Below the pieces are notes generated by a model. The model saw nothing but the letters and a program-made list of their open reading frames with translations, had not been told where the DNA came from and did no database searches. The position numbers were made by a program, and so were the translations under genes. A DNA stretch of 12,368 nt from Euperipatoides rowelli (taxonomy: Eukaryota > Onychophora > Udeonychophora > Euonychophora > Peripatopsidae), in the NCBI GenBank assembly GCA_003024985.2, contig PXIH01S0042787.1. The stretch is one strand, 5' to 3'. The number at the start of each line of letters is the position of its first letter. Position 1 is the stretch's first letter. Positions 1 through 8,300 of this stretch are shown piece by piece.

Positions 1-146
1 AACAAAAAAAACCTGTTTTATATAGTTTCTATAAATTATAAAAATACAAAAAAAAAAATACAACAAAATGTTCAATAATCTAACACAAAATTATTTTTTT
101 ATTCATAGATTAGGATAGATTACCTTATAAAATAAAATTACCGCAA

Positions 147-171
147 TTCTCTCCCCCTCCTCCCCCACCCC
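147..171 (-). repeat. C-rich pyrimidine tract; G-rich on the minus strand
   Basis: The plus strand is almost pure C and T, with one A, in otherwise AT-rich DNA. Read on the minus strand it has runs of four, five, two and five G separated by one to a few bases. That pattern could form a G-quadruplex or triplex. No functional link to the gene is shown. Confidence 0.5.
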
Positions 172-1146
172 AACAAAAAAATAATATAAATTAATACAAA
201 TCTTGGATGTGAATGGATATTATTATGATTACATTTTTAAAGTATTGAAATTACTTTAAACAACATGGTGGACAATATTCTTCCGTTTCATTCCTGAAAT
301 ACTGTAGTTGTTAGAAAATTTACAAAATTTTAAATACATTTTCATGAAAAATTAAATTTTAATGTTCTCAAGGAGTTATTATTGGTACTATTGTTCAATA
401 AATAAACAAAATATAGGCTAATAGTTTAATTAAGATGTATTTATTTGTTAGTTTTCTTGCTTATTCTTATAAAAAAAAATTATAATTCTAAAATATAAAT
501 CGAATTTGGAAATATGAAATAAATTCTCATTAAAAAATAAATATTGCAGAGAATAAAAAACAGATTTAAATAATAGCATGGTCATTTTTTTAAAAAAAAT
601 ATCAATGAAACTATCACTTATAAACACAATTATGTTGTTGTGAATAGAATATTGTATATTTTTAATTATTCATTTTATAACTAATTAAAAATATTGTTAT
701 ATTTCTCAGGCTAATAAACAATGTTTTCATGTTTAGCTTGCAGTTTCTAATGTACTACTATTTCTGATATAATCTTCTATTCAGTTCTGTCAGTATCTGG
801 CTTCACAAAATCTTTATTATTTGAGTGATACAACATTTAGTTTTGTGTCAATTTAAATTCTTATAATAAAGATTTTGATATATGGACTTTTTTTAGCTGT
901 TAGGATATTTCACACATTATGACCTATTTGCTGACCCTTCTAGTTATAGAAGTTGTGTCAATATTATAAAAAACGATCAAAACAGATTTCCTACATTTCT
1001 TTATTATCTTAGGGTTAGGAGGCAGTGTGCTTAATACAAAGTAGGTGTTAGGATGAAGGTTTAAAAAAAAAATGCTGATATACATTTTAGTCAGTCATGT
1101 GCTGTTATTGCAAAATACAATAATAGTAAGTCAATAGTAAGGTCAG

Positions 1147-1174
1147 CTTGAATTACAGAATACTGTAATTCAAG
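1147..1174. repeat. Perfect 12-bp inverted repeat with 4-nt loop
   Basis: The left arm CTTGAATTACAG (1147-1158) and right arm CTGTAATTCAAG (1163-1174) are exact reverse complements around the loop AATA. It is intronic, and no transposon is visible around it. It could be a relic of a small inverted-repeat element or chance in AT-rich DNA. Confidence 0.7.
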
Positions 1175-1512
1175 GCCAAAATTTCACACTGAGCATAAAT
1201 GCATTATTACTTGACAGAAAATATTGGTAATTAATCAGAATAATATATCTTATATATATTAATACGTGAAGGGAAAATTTTGTACCCCTTGTTAAGCATA
1301 TTGCGCGCATGGAGGAGTGTGAGATTTGGCAGAGTTAAAGTTTATATGGAGAAGGACTGCAGAAAGCTAAAATTTATATGTAATATATGTTACAAATACA
1401 TTAAATTAAAATATTCATTGTTTACGTTGTGGCGGCTTTTATGAATGTGATACAAATAGCAAGTGAATGAAATTTTCTTATTTTATTTATTTTATCTTCT
1501 CTTATAAGTTAT

Positions 1513-1529
1513 TGGTCGAATTTCGACCA
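1513..1529. repeat. 17-nt palindrome with 1-nt centre
   Basis: TGGTCGAA (1513-1520) and TTCGACCA (1522-1529) are exact reverse complements around a single T. The half site contains CG in a CG-poor stretch. A dimeric protein-binding site is possible, but nothing else supports it. Confidence 0.55.
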
Positions 1530-1870
1530 CTGAATTACTAGTAATGATAACGTCATCTCATTTTCAAGTGATTCCTAGTTTGGCTAGTATATGTTCGATT
1601 TAAATCACACCATGTGATAAACATGTATTATGCTCCATTAGATGGCACAAAAGAGATGACTTTGATATTATATTTGACACAAACTGTTCCCTTACATCCT
1701 ACAGTCCAGGTGAAGAAGTAATTATTGTGATAATAATTCCTGAAATGATCATACCATTAGTATAAATTTAGTAAATCTTTCTTGCATTAATTGAAGTTAA
1801 ATAAAAAAAATGATCTAGGCTAATTATTAATTTTTGTAATAATCAATAATTTACCATTTATTTTATTTAG

Positions 1871-2045
1871 GTTGAAACAATTGGAGATGCTTATATGGTA
1901 GTTTCTGGGCTTCCAGTAAGAAATGACTATAATCATGCAAAAGAAATAGCCAGTATGTCATTAGCTCTACTAGAAGAAGTGAAACAATTTATTATACCTC
2001 ATAGTAGTGATGAGAAATTAAAAATTAGAATAGGCCTGCACTCTG
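1871..2045 (+). CDS. Receptor-type guanylate cyclase, one internal exon of the catalytic domain
   Basis: The exon encodes 58 residues plus the first base of a Gly codon, starting [15 protein letters not shown] and ending KIRIGLHS. It belongs to a class III nucleotidyl cyclase domain, which converts GTP to cGMP. Asp in IGDAY is, by family knowledge, the second metal-binding Asp. Glu in VETIG is at the position that selects guanine; adenylyl cyclases have Lys there. [12 protein letters not shown] is typical of membrane receptor cyclases, whereas soluble beta subunits usually read VGDKYMAVSGLP. The boundaries follow from TTTAG before 1871 and GTGAGT from 2046, giving phase 0 in and phase 1 out. 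The frame is open with no damage. Neither neighbouring exon is in the window: the preceding metal site and the following GPVCAGVVG-type segment are absent. Whether it belongs to a Gyc76C-like, Gyc32E-like or retinal-type receptor cannot be decided from one exon. Confidence 0.93.
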
Positions 2046-2455
2046 GTGAGTAACTTTGAAAAGTTTGAGTAAATGTCAAATATAGGTTTATATAGTTCAA
2101 TGACATTTCAAGGTCTAATGCTCATACCAAATAAATTATATACTGTATAGTAGGAACTTAGAATTCCTCAAGTATGACATTAAATATGGAACACTTCATG
2201 GATAAATAGGGGCATAATGTATTGGCTAAATTAACTAAAAGTTTTTTTTTTCATATATATAACATTAGATGCTCTAGATTCTAAACGATTTGAGTAAAGA
2301 AGATGTGGAACAATTTCAAACCTATATAATGTTTTCCGTACAATAAATAAAAAAATTAATAGTGAGCTATTTAAAAATTTTCTGTATATATTTAAAAAAT
2401 GAATATAATGGTATATTATTAAAAAAAATAGTTAAATTTAAAATAATCCATACTA
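2046..2455 (+). other. Start of downstream intron, no recognisable element
   Basis: The donor GTGAGT (2046-2051) opens an intron that appears to run to the window end, more than 10 kb, since no following cyclase exon is found. This first part is AT-rich, with poly-T and poly-A runs and no credible coding sequence. A 62-residue frame at 2362-2550 is rich in Asn, Ile and Lys as expected of AT-rich noncoding DNA, and it crosses the LINE tail. Confidence 0.6.
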
Positions 2456-2689
2456 TTCAATCAATCAATTTATTCATGTATAAATCATTGAATTTTACAG
2501 AGAATAATATATCGTTAAGGATACAAACCAAAATTAATACTATACAGTAATATATCAGAATATTATTAGTAAATACAATGTAAAATCTTAATCATTTATG
2601 TTTAATACAAAATATATAATCTTGTGTCTAAATTCTCTTATCTGGTTGCATTTAAAAACCACATCCAGCAATTTATTCCAGGTATTTAT

Positions 2690-3965
2690 TCTCCAGGTAA
2701 AGTATGATATTTCTCACAATATTAGACCCCTTAAATTTAACTATGATTGCAAATTTGTGTTTCCTTGAGCCCATTCTGCTATTTCTTTCAAAATTATCAT
2801 TCCTAATTTATCCAATGCAACATGAAACACAAATCATTTTTCTTTTATCAGGTTTCATTATATCTAATATACTCGGTCTAACCTCATAACTAATATTCCT
2901 GAATCCCATTATTAACTTTGTACTTCTTCTAAACGTTTTTTCAATTTTCAATAATTTTTTTTTTGAAACAAATGATACTATTGGTGAACAATAGTCTAGT
3001 AGAGGTTGAATAAATCCTCTGTGAATTATCGGAAAGGCTTTGTAATCTATATATTTAATGTTATTCCTTATTAAGGCAAATCTAGATCTCATTTTACCCA
3101 TAGATAATCAGCCTGAACAGAGAAATTCCACTTTTCATCTAGGAAAATACCTTGATTTTTATGAACTTTGACTCAATTTAATTTTACATTTCTAATTCTA
3201 TATCCATGATTAGGCTATCTCTATTTTTTGTAAAACTTACAAATTCAGTTTTATCATTATTAATGCTAAGACCATTATTACTATACTAACTATCCAATGA
3301 ATTTATTTATTTATTTATTTGAGCAACATCAACAGTAATTACCAATATCTGTTTGTAGTTTTGTAACATAATTTACATCAATTATTATGTTGAATAAATT
3401 AATATCATTAGCAAAGATTAAGATGTTGGATTTTATAACTCGGTCTCTTTTGCAAAAAAATTATTGAATAATAGAGGAGACAATAGTGACTTGAGGTAAT
3501 CCTCTATCTATAATTCTCTTATTACCTAACTTATCTTCAATTTAACTTTGATGTATCTATTTTGCAGGTAATCAATAATCCAGTTAATCAATGTATTGTT
3601 TAGGTTTATATCAATTAATTTTTCAATTAAAATATTATGTGGAACCATATCGTATGCAGCAGCCATATTGAAGAAAATAACATCAATTCCAGAAGAGTTA
3701 ACCCAAGTTTCAGTTATGAATTTTGACCAACAAAAAAGATTAGTCTGTGTTGATAATCCAGTTCTGAAACCATGTTGAGCTGGGGATAGGATATTATATT
3801 GATTTCCAAGTGGTCATTTATTTTAAGTGAAATAACCATTTCAATTATTTTTGAAAGTGATGATGTGATTGATATGGGCGATATGACTTATTTCGGCTTT
3901 ATTCCCTTTTTGAAAATCGGGGAGATAATACCTATTTTCCAATTGTTTGGTATGATTCAATTTTT
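2690..3965 (-). pseudogene. Reverse transcriptase remnant of the first LINE
   Basis: The RT blocks occur in the canonical order on the minus strand, spread over several frames. They are a WKIGIISPIFKKG block (near 3900-3930), an ISPISITSSLSKIIEMVI block (the RPIS...K.IE motif), a motif A block FFNMAAAYDMVPHN (near 3640-3680) and NWIIDYLQNR (near 3555-3585). Next come GLPQ of motif B (near 3495-3510), motif C as FANDI (near 3395-3410), and LSINNDKTEFVSF (near 3220-3260). Last is an open stretch at 2808-3101 with ALIRNNIKYIDYKAF, GFIQPLLDYCSPIV and KIEKTFRRSTKLI, typical of the segment after RT in CR1-like proteins. Motif A normally reads LDFSKAFD and motif C FADD or YADD. Here the catalytic Asp of A and the first Asp of C both read Asn, so activity is lost even apart from the stops. 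Confidence 0.85.
3301..3320. repeat. (ATTT)5 microsatellite
   Basis: Five tandem ATTT units lie inside the RT remnant, in the stretch after motif C. This is probably a later slippage expansion in the dead element. Confidence 0.85.
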
Positions 3966-4299
3966 TTATAGATAAATTTACATATTTGTAAGAACAGTTG
4001 AGAAAAAAAGAACAGTTTTTTATCCCTATTATTTTGTTATAAATAACTTTATTAAATCCATTATATTCCCTAAAACTTAATGTAAACTAATGCTTTAATA
4101 ATAATCTATGTCATACAGTAAAAAGAAAAATAATTAGTAGTAGGCATTTTTAACATTCTGGCAATTTTTCCTAACTGGTTTATGTTCAGAAGTTTTAGAT
4201 ATGAGTGACTAGAAAGAAAAAGAAACATTCAGTTCCTTTATCATTTATATCATCAGTAATTTTTTGAATCTGGTAGTCCTTATGTGTAAGGTATATTGT
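3966..4299. other. Unassigned spacer between two LINE relics
   Basis: This AT-rich stretch has no convincing coding similarity on either strand. It could be the eroded 3' end of the second LINE or host intron. I see no target duplication or terminal repeat. Confidence 0.5.
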
Positions 4300-5440
4300 A
4301 TCTTACTGCATTTCTTGTTTTTTTTCTGGGTGATGATAGATACTACATGAAGTCAATAAAGAATTGATCTGCAAATTCAGCATAATTTCATTTCTACTAA
4401 TAATGAATTTAGCCAGAAACCTTTTAACTCCAATTTATAACTAGAATAATATTGTCTCCTAATTATGTAATGGCCCTTCTCTGTACAGATTCCAATTTAT
4501 AAGCCTAATTGCACGGGTCTATATGGACACACAGTACTCTAACTGTGGCTTTATAAATACTGTAAATTATGCATGTATCATTGTAGACGTTCCACTCCAA
4601 ATTGCCTAAGTCTATAGCACAAGAACATTGCTCAGACTCAAGCACATTTCCACCAATATCAACATCCCTTCTCTGGTTACTTTTTTAAAAGCCATGGGGC
4701 AATAAAACACTTTTTTTTAGTTAAAAGGAATATGTAGCAATGTCACTTTAAACACTATATTATTATTCATTTGTGGAGGTTCCATATCATACCTCATTTA
4801 TCATCATACAGAATAATATATCGTCAACAAATTAAACTCTTTGTGGCACATTATTAGCCAAATGTAACAATGTCCCCATAGTTAATTTCTGAGACACCAT
4901 TGGTAGACATAAATATCATATGTTGCTTATTATCATTCCATTTCAACACTTCCCATTAAAAAGAATCATATCCACTCAATAGCTTTTTTTTAATATTTTT
5001 ATTAATTCTCTTTTTAATGAGTACATTATTATCTACATGATTTAATGCTAAAATCAAGCAAAAATGCTGTAAACATTTGAATTAATCCCATCCACTTACT
5101 GTAATACATTATGTATTTCAATTTCCAGACACTGACCAAGTCGATCTTTACCTACATCCTTCCAACTGTAATATGTCAAATTTTGGTTCAGTGATTTTCA
5201 ATACATGATTCACGATATGAATTTCCATTATTTTAGGTATTGCAGATGAAATAGCTATGGGTCTTATTATTTTGTTCAGGTGCTTCTGGTATTTTGGTTT
5301 TTGGTATCAGGATGAACATCATTTTCCATACATTTGGGCAAATGTGTCTCAAGATAGAAAGGTTGATTAAACTGGTGATGGGATTAGCACTAGTGTAAAC
5401 ACTGGTAGTAAATCTGACGCACTTGATTTATTTTCATTAA
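4300..5440 (-). pseudogene. Second, distinct LINE reverse transcriptase relic
   Basis: On the minus strand another RT appears in order. It starts with NVWKMMFILIPKTKN (near 5290-5330) and IRPIAISSAIPKIMEI (near 5220-5265), the K.....RPI...S...KI.E block. Then come a motif A fragment FLLDFS (5047-5064), motif B as MVSQKLTMGTLL (near 4865-4900), motif C FVDDILF (FVDD codons at 4820-4831), KKKCFIAPW (near 4685-4710), FIKPQLEYCVSI (near 4520-4560) and LESVQRRA (near 4475-4500). A C-terminal RNEIMLNLQ stretch lies near 4390. Stops and frameshifts separate the blocks, and the motif B Gly residues are replaced. The peptides differ from those of the first LINE, so this is a different family rather than a duplicate. 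The C-terminal PQLEYC...LESVQRRA pattern points to CR1/Jockey-type elements. The exact clade and both ends are uncertain. Confidence 0.7.
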
Positions 5441-5479
5441 TTGATTATATAGTTGATAATTAGGTATAAAAGGGTTATT

Positions 5480-6700
5480 CATTCCATCAATCAGAATGCA
5501 CATATCATCATGACATCACTTCTGGTGGGTGTGGCACATTGCATATAATTTGCATAAATCACATATAATCTGCATATATAATGAGATATGACATCATCTC
5601 AAAAATTACCAAACATTCCCAAAGGTGGCATGATATTATCATGGGAATTCCTGAAGATAAACTCATCTCATTTGCATATTTATAAATTTTCATTTTCTAA
5701 GTGTGGCACTTGCATGACATCATCATAGAAATTGCTAAAAGTTTCCAAACATTCACAAAGGCGATGTCATATTATTTGCATATTCAGCAATCTTGATGAC
5801 AACATTTTCCAAAGTTTCCTGAATCCAAAGTTTCCATTCAGGAAACCTCGTAAATCTTCATTCATGTTGTTTTCAATGTATTGTGGGTTATTTGCAATGC
5901 AATTTGGATATTTTTGAAAAATCAAAGGTGGTGGCCACTTTAAATGTTATGGGAATTTGTTTAGCAATGAATTATGGGTAATTTAAGTCAAATATGACAT
6001 CACTTAGATGTGCATAATGATGTGCCATCGACTTAGAATTTTATTTTCAAATTTTTCAATTTTTAGCTATTTTGAGGAGGGTGTAGAACCCGGATGTGAC
6101 ATCACATGACATCATGCTTTGCTACATTTGTTACAGGTAAGTATGACATCACATGTACTGATGTGTAACTGGACATGAGGTCATTAATGAGTAGAGAATG
6201 ATGTACGGATAACTTAGAATTTTTTCAATTTTATACATTTGTGATTTTGCTGAAGTGTCACACATGCATAAGACACCAGAAAACCTACTACTTTGAGAAT
6301 TTGCACTAAGCATATATGTCAAAACACCTACCAATTTTGAACTGAATATGAAGTCATTAAGGTATGCATAATGATGATGAAATACTTAGAATTTGTCTTG
6401 AATTTTTCCAAATTTCCCATAATGCAATATTGATGATGTCACGTGTTCCAAAATTTTCTGAAGGGAAATGCTGTTATTTGGCCATGCTGACCAGATATAT
6501 GATGTCATATGAAAGAAACATGTGTGAATTACTTTGAATTTTTTTTTCAAATTTACGATTTTTGCCCAAAGTGCCAAACCCACATGCAACCACATAGAAT
6601 CTTTAACATTGGGAATTTGACTCTAAATATGTATGATGGCACATGCTAATGAGTGGTCATGATGTGTCCAGTCCACTCATAATGCTTAAAATGCCATCTC
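5480..6700. repeat. Diverged tandem repeat array, about 140-180 bp units, rich in TGACATCA
   Basis: A module of the form ACTTAGAATTTTNTT..CAAATTT recurs near 6029, 6210 and 6389, with a variant near 6531 (ACTTTGAATTT). The first two steps are close to 180 bp and the third about 140 bp. The sequence between them also aligns: AAGTGTCACACATGCAT near 6255 with AAGTGCCAAACCCACATGC near 6568, and GAGAATTTG near 6295 with GGGAATTTG near 6612. Earlier segments (5680-5760, 5910-6000) match the same scheme more weakly. TGACATCA occurs at 5511, 5589, 5715, 5995, 6097, 6107 and 6144, and TGATGTCA at 6434 and 6500. No open frame of interest exists here; short frames on both strands are incidental. It looks like an old satellite-like array or a transposon with internal tandem repeats. 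Confidence 0.65.
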
Positions 6701-7507
6701 TTACACTTATATATAATTTATATACTTTTATACATTTTTATTTTTTCTAGGTTTTTCCCCCTAAGGTTTCACCACTTATCATCCCATCTGAACATGTAAG
6801 AGATTTTATTATACAAGGGTCATTCTGAAAAGTATACTCTAATGTATTTACTGCCTGTTTTATTTTAAATAATAAACATAGACCCACAATACAGCTCTCA
6901 TTTGCTAAAGCACATGAAAGAGAGACAGATAGACTTGCAAGAACTGACTTGTACTCCTCTCCAGGATATTCATCATCACCCTAGATGGATAAACCCTTAT
7001 GGACATATCTACTATTGTCCTTGATGTATACCTTTCCTCCTCGGATTGTCTATGCTATACATTACATAAGTATCCCTACCATCTGCCCTTCATTCTCTTT
7101 AGACACTTTCTCTTTCGTATACATTAGCAATAGATCTATAAGGCCACTTATTTAACATTCAGCAAACTATTAATAATGAATACATTTAGATGATCTAATT
7201 ACCACGGCTGAAATTAAAATAAAAAATAAAAATACAATGTTTTATTATCATGTGACAATACCGCTTTAGCAAAAATTTAGCTCAACGAAATGTTTTTATT
7301 TATCTATAAACAAATCTATGATAGCTAACTTATAATTTTTATAATTCATTTCTTTTATTATTTTATATATTTTTAAACTTATTATCTATCATTAAATCGA
7401 GATAAATGTCAATAAGTAACAGAACAGGTGATCTTTTAATTCAAAGCAAGCTTTTACTTTGAGATCTTATCTTCAACTTATAACAATTTTCAGCTTGTGC
7501 TTAGTAG
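6701..7507. other. Unassigned intronic DNA with a possible mariner-like end
   Basis: No credible coding region is seen on either strand. The section at 6880-7150 is less AT-biased than its surroundings but has stops in all frames. TACAAGGGTCATTCTGAAAA (from 6813) resembles, from memory, the start of mariner-type terminal repeats, which sit next to a TA target. I could not find the matching opposite end or any transposase motif, so I do not call a transposon. Confidence 0.45.
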
Positions 7508-7521
7508 AAGAAATGAAAAGT
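7508..7521 (+). repeat. Left copy of the likely SINE target-site duplication
   Basis: AAGAAATGAAAAGT here and AAGAAGTGAAAACT at 7954-7967 match at 12 of 14 positions and flank the SINE exactly. A-rich duplications of this size are normal for LINE-driven insertion. Confidence 0.65.
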
Positions 7522-7524
7522 CAA

Positions 7525-7596
7525 GGTGGCCGTGGGGTGAGGTTCTGTACCCGCCACGGTGTGCTTGGCTTATAAGGGGATTGTAGTTTCGATCCC
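7525..7596 (+). promoter_or_regulatory. Internal RNA polymerase III promoter (A and B boxes) of the SINE
   Basis: The A box candidate is TGGCCGTGGGG at 7527-7537 (consensus TRGYNNARNNGG) and the B box is GTTTCGATCCC at 7586-7596 (consensus GGTTCGANTCC). B box agreement is good and A box agreement is moderate. Sequence between the boxes no longer folds obviously as a tRNA cloverleaf, so this is promoter ancestry rather than a tRNA gene. Confidence 0.65.
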
Positions 7597-7720
7597 TGGG
7601 CAGCTCCATGCCAAAAAATTGGCAAAATTTTCTTTCGTTGGCGGCACGGGGAAATTTAATAGTATATTATGATTGTAATTGTCTGTTTGATTGTAGAAAA
7701 TTGGATTTATGACGAAGAAA

Positions 7721-7918
7721 TGAATAATGGACTATGGAACTTAATCAAAGAATTGCATCACTGTTGTATCTGGTTAAAAGAAGATTTTTAACCATACAAT
7801 GTTATTATATGTATATATTGAATAATGGACTATGGAACATAATCAAGGATTTGCATCACTGTTGTATCTGGTTAAAAGAACATTGTTAACCATACAATGT
7901 TATTATACAGTATGTACA
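7721..7918 (+). repeat. Direct tandem repeat, two 98-bp units in the SINE body
   Basis: Both units start TGAATAATGGACTATGGAAC and continue through GCATCACTGTTGTATCTGG and TTAACCATACAATGTTATTA. Only a handful of mismatches separate them. The duplication is either a family trait or a private event in this copy. Confidence 0.9.
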
Positions 7919-7953
7919 TATTGTAAATAAATATATTTCAAAATAAATAAAAA

Positions 7954-7967
7954 AAGAAGTGAAAACT
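7954..7967 (+). repeat. Right copy of the likely SINE target-site duplication
   Basis: AAGAAGTGAAAACT follows the A-rich SINE tail and pairs with 7508-7521. The exact border with the tail is ambiguous by a few A residues. Confidence 0.65.
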
Positions 7968-8082
7968 AGTTTGATAATGGACAAACTTTGGTGAGGGCAT
8001 ATTTAGTGTTGAAAGTACTTTAATATAAAAAAAAAACACATGAACAAAAACTTTGGAAGAACTGATTTATAATCGGTAGGGT

Positions 8083-8300
8083 TGACATCATAAATATTTA
8101 ATACAAAATTTCTGAGGTAGAAAGTTCTAGGATGTTATATCTGATTGTAGCAATTCGGAAAAAAATCGGAAATTTGTAAATTTGAAAAAATTCTAAGTTA
8201 TTCACATACATTCTGCATACCTTAACGACCATATCTAGTAATAAATTGGTACATGGGATGTCCTATATACTAGTACAAAGATATTAAATCATGAGGTCAT
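8083..8300 (-). repeat. Inverted outlying copy of the 5480-6700 repeat
   Basis: Read on the minus strand, 8250 down to 8165 runs ACCAATTTATTACTAGATAT, then GTTAAGGTATGCAGAATG and ATAACTTAGAATTTTTTCAA. This matches 6330-6415 base for base over most of its length. A TGACATCA lies at 8083-8090. The copy stops exactly where the copia LTR begins at 8301, so the copia element inserted into this repeat copy. Confidence 0.75.
8296..8300 (+). repeat. Left target-site duplication candidate of the copia element
   Basis: GTCAT directly precedes the TG that opens the 5' LTR. Copia integrases make 5-bp duplications. The right copy would lie beyond the window, so this is unconfirmed. Confidence 0.4.

Larger units (their letters stand above)
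1..1870 (+). other. Upstream intron of the guanylate cyclase gene (partial)
   Basis: This stretch is very AT-rich, with many A and T runs and no reading frame of useful length on either strand. It ends in a pyrimidine-rich stretch followed by TTTAG, a normal splice acceptor, directly before the cyclase exon. I looked for the preceding cyclase exon, which would encode the first metal-binding Asp in a DIVGFT-type motif, and did not find it, so the intron extends beyond the left edge. It holds a C-rich tract (147-171) and two short inverted repeats, listed separately. No transposon or RNA gene could be recognised. Confidence 0.75.
2456..3965 (-). mobile_element. Degenerate CR1/L2-like LINE (non-LTR retrotransposon), 5'-truncated
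   Basis: Read on the minus strand, this is the 3' half of a non-LTR element of the broad Jockey/CR1/L2 group. It starts inside the RT domain, runs through all main RT blocks to the C-terminal segment, and ends in a 3' tail containing AATAAATTGATTGATTGA (plus-strand complement at about 2456-2476). CR1/L2-type LINEs end in short tandem repeats of this kind. No endonuclease or ORF1 is visible upstream, consistent with 5' truncation during target-primed insertion. Stops and frameshifts throughout make it a fossil. It lies antisense to the cyclase gene. The 5' limit is where RT similarity fades and may be off by some tens of bases. Confidence 0.85.
7522..7953 (+). mobile_element. tRNA-derived SINE with duplicated body module
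   Basis: The head (about 7522-7610) looks like a decayed tRNA gene. It has an A box-like TGGCCGTGGGG (from 7527) and a B box-like GTTTCGATCCC (7586-7596), about 60 bp apart, the arrangement used by RNA polymerase III. A body unrelated to tRNA follows. It contains two 98-bp copies of one module (7721-7818 and 7819-7918) and ends in an A-rich tail with AATAAATA (to about 7953). Near-perfect flanking repeats support a retroposed insertion. The element is in the sense direction of the cyclase gene. It has no coding capacity and would depend on a LINE for movement. TTTT at 7628-7631 and TTTTT near 7785 would tend to stop polymerase III inside the element; they may be later mutations. I do not recognise a named SINE family. 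Confidence 0.8.

Noticed and set aside
2362-2550. 62-residue open frame on the plus strand
   Set aside because: Low-complexity Asn/Ile/Lys composition typical of AT-rich noncoding DNA, and it crosses the 3' tail of the minus-strand LINE.
2704-2889. 61-residue hydrophobic frame on the plus strand
   Set aside because: It lies opposite the LINE RT C-terminus, which has real family similarity on the minus strand.
3596-3778. 60-residue plus-strand frame
   Set aside because: Mirror of the LINE motif A region; the minus strand carries the recognisable peptide.
4300-5440. Penelope-like element, because MGTLLHLANN recalls the MGSPLSP.LANIFM motif
   Set aside because: The upstream K...RPI...KI.E block and the downstream PQLEYC...QRRA segment fit LINEs, and spacing to FVDD is too short for Penelope.
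5732-5917. 61-residue frame in the tandem repeat
   Set aside because: It spans repeat units, has no family similarity and is not preserved in the other units.
6149-6595. Two minus-strand frames of 61 and 69 residues in the repeat array
   Set aside because: Different repeat units do not share the frame, so they are chance openings.
5480-6700. CRISPR-like array because of recurring short motifs
   Set aside because: Spacing is irregular, units are long and diverged, and the context is eukaryotic intron.
7522-7610. Genuine tRNA gene
   Set aside because: Polymerase III boxes are present, but there is no clear cloverleaf or anticodon arm, and a SINE body plus A-rich tail follow directly.
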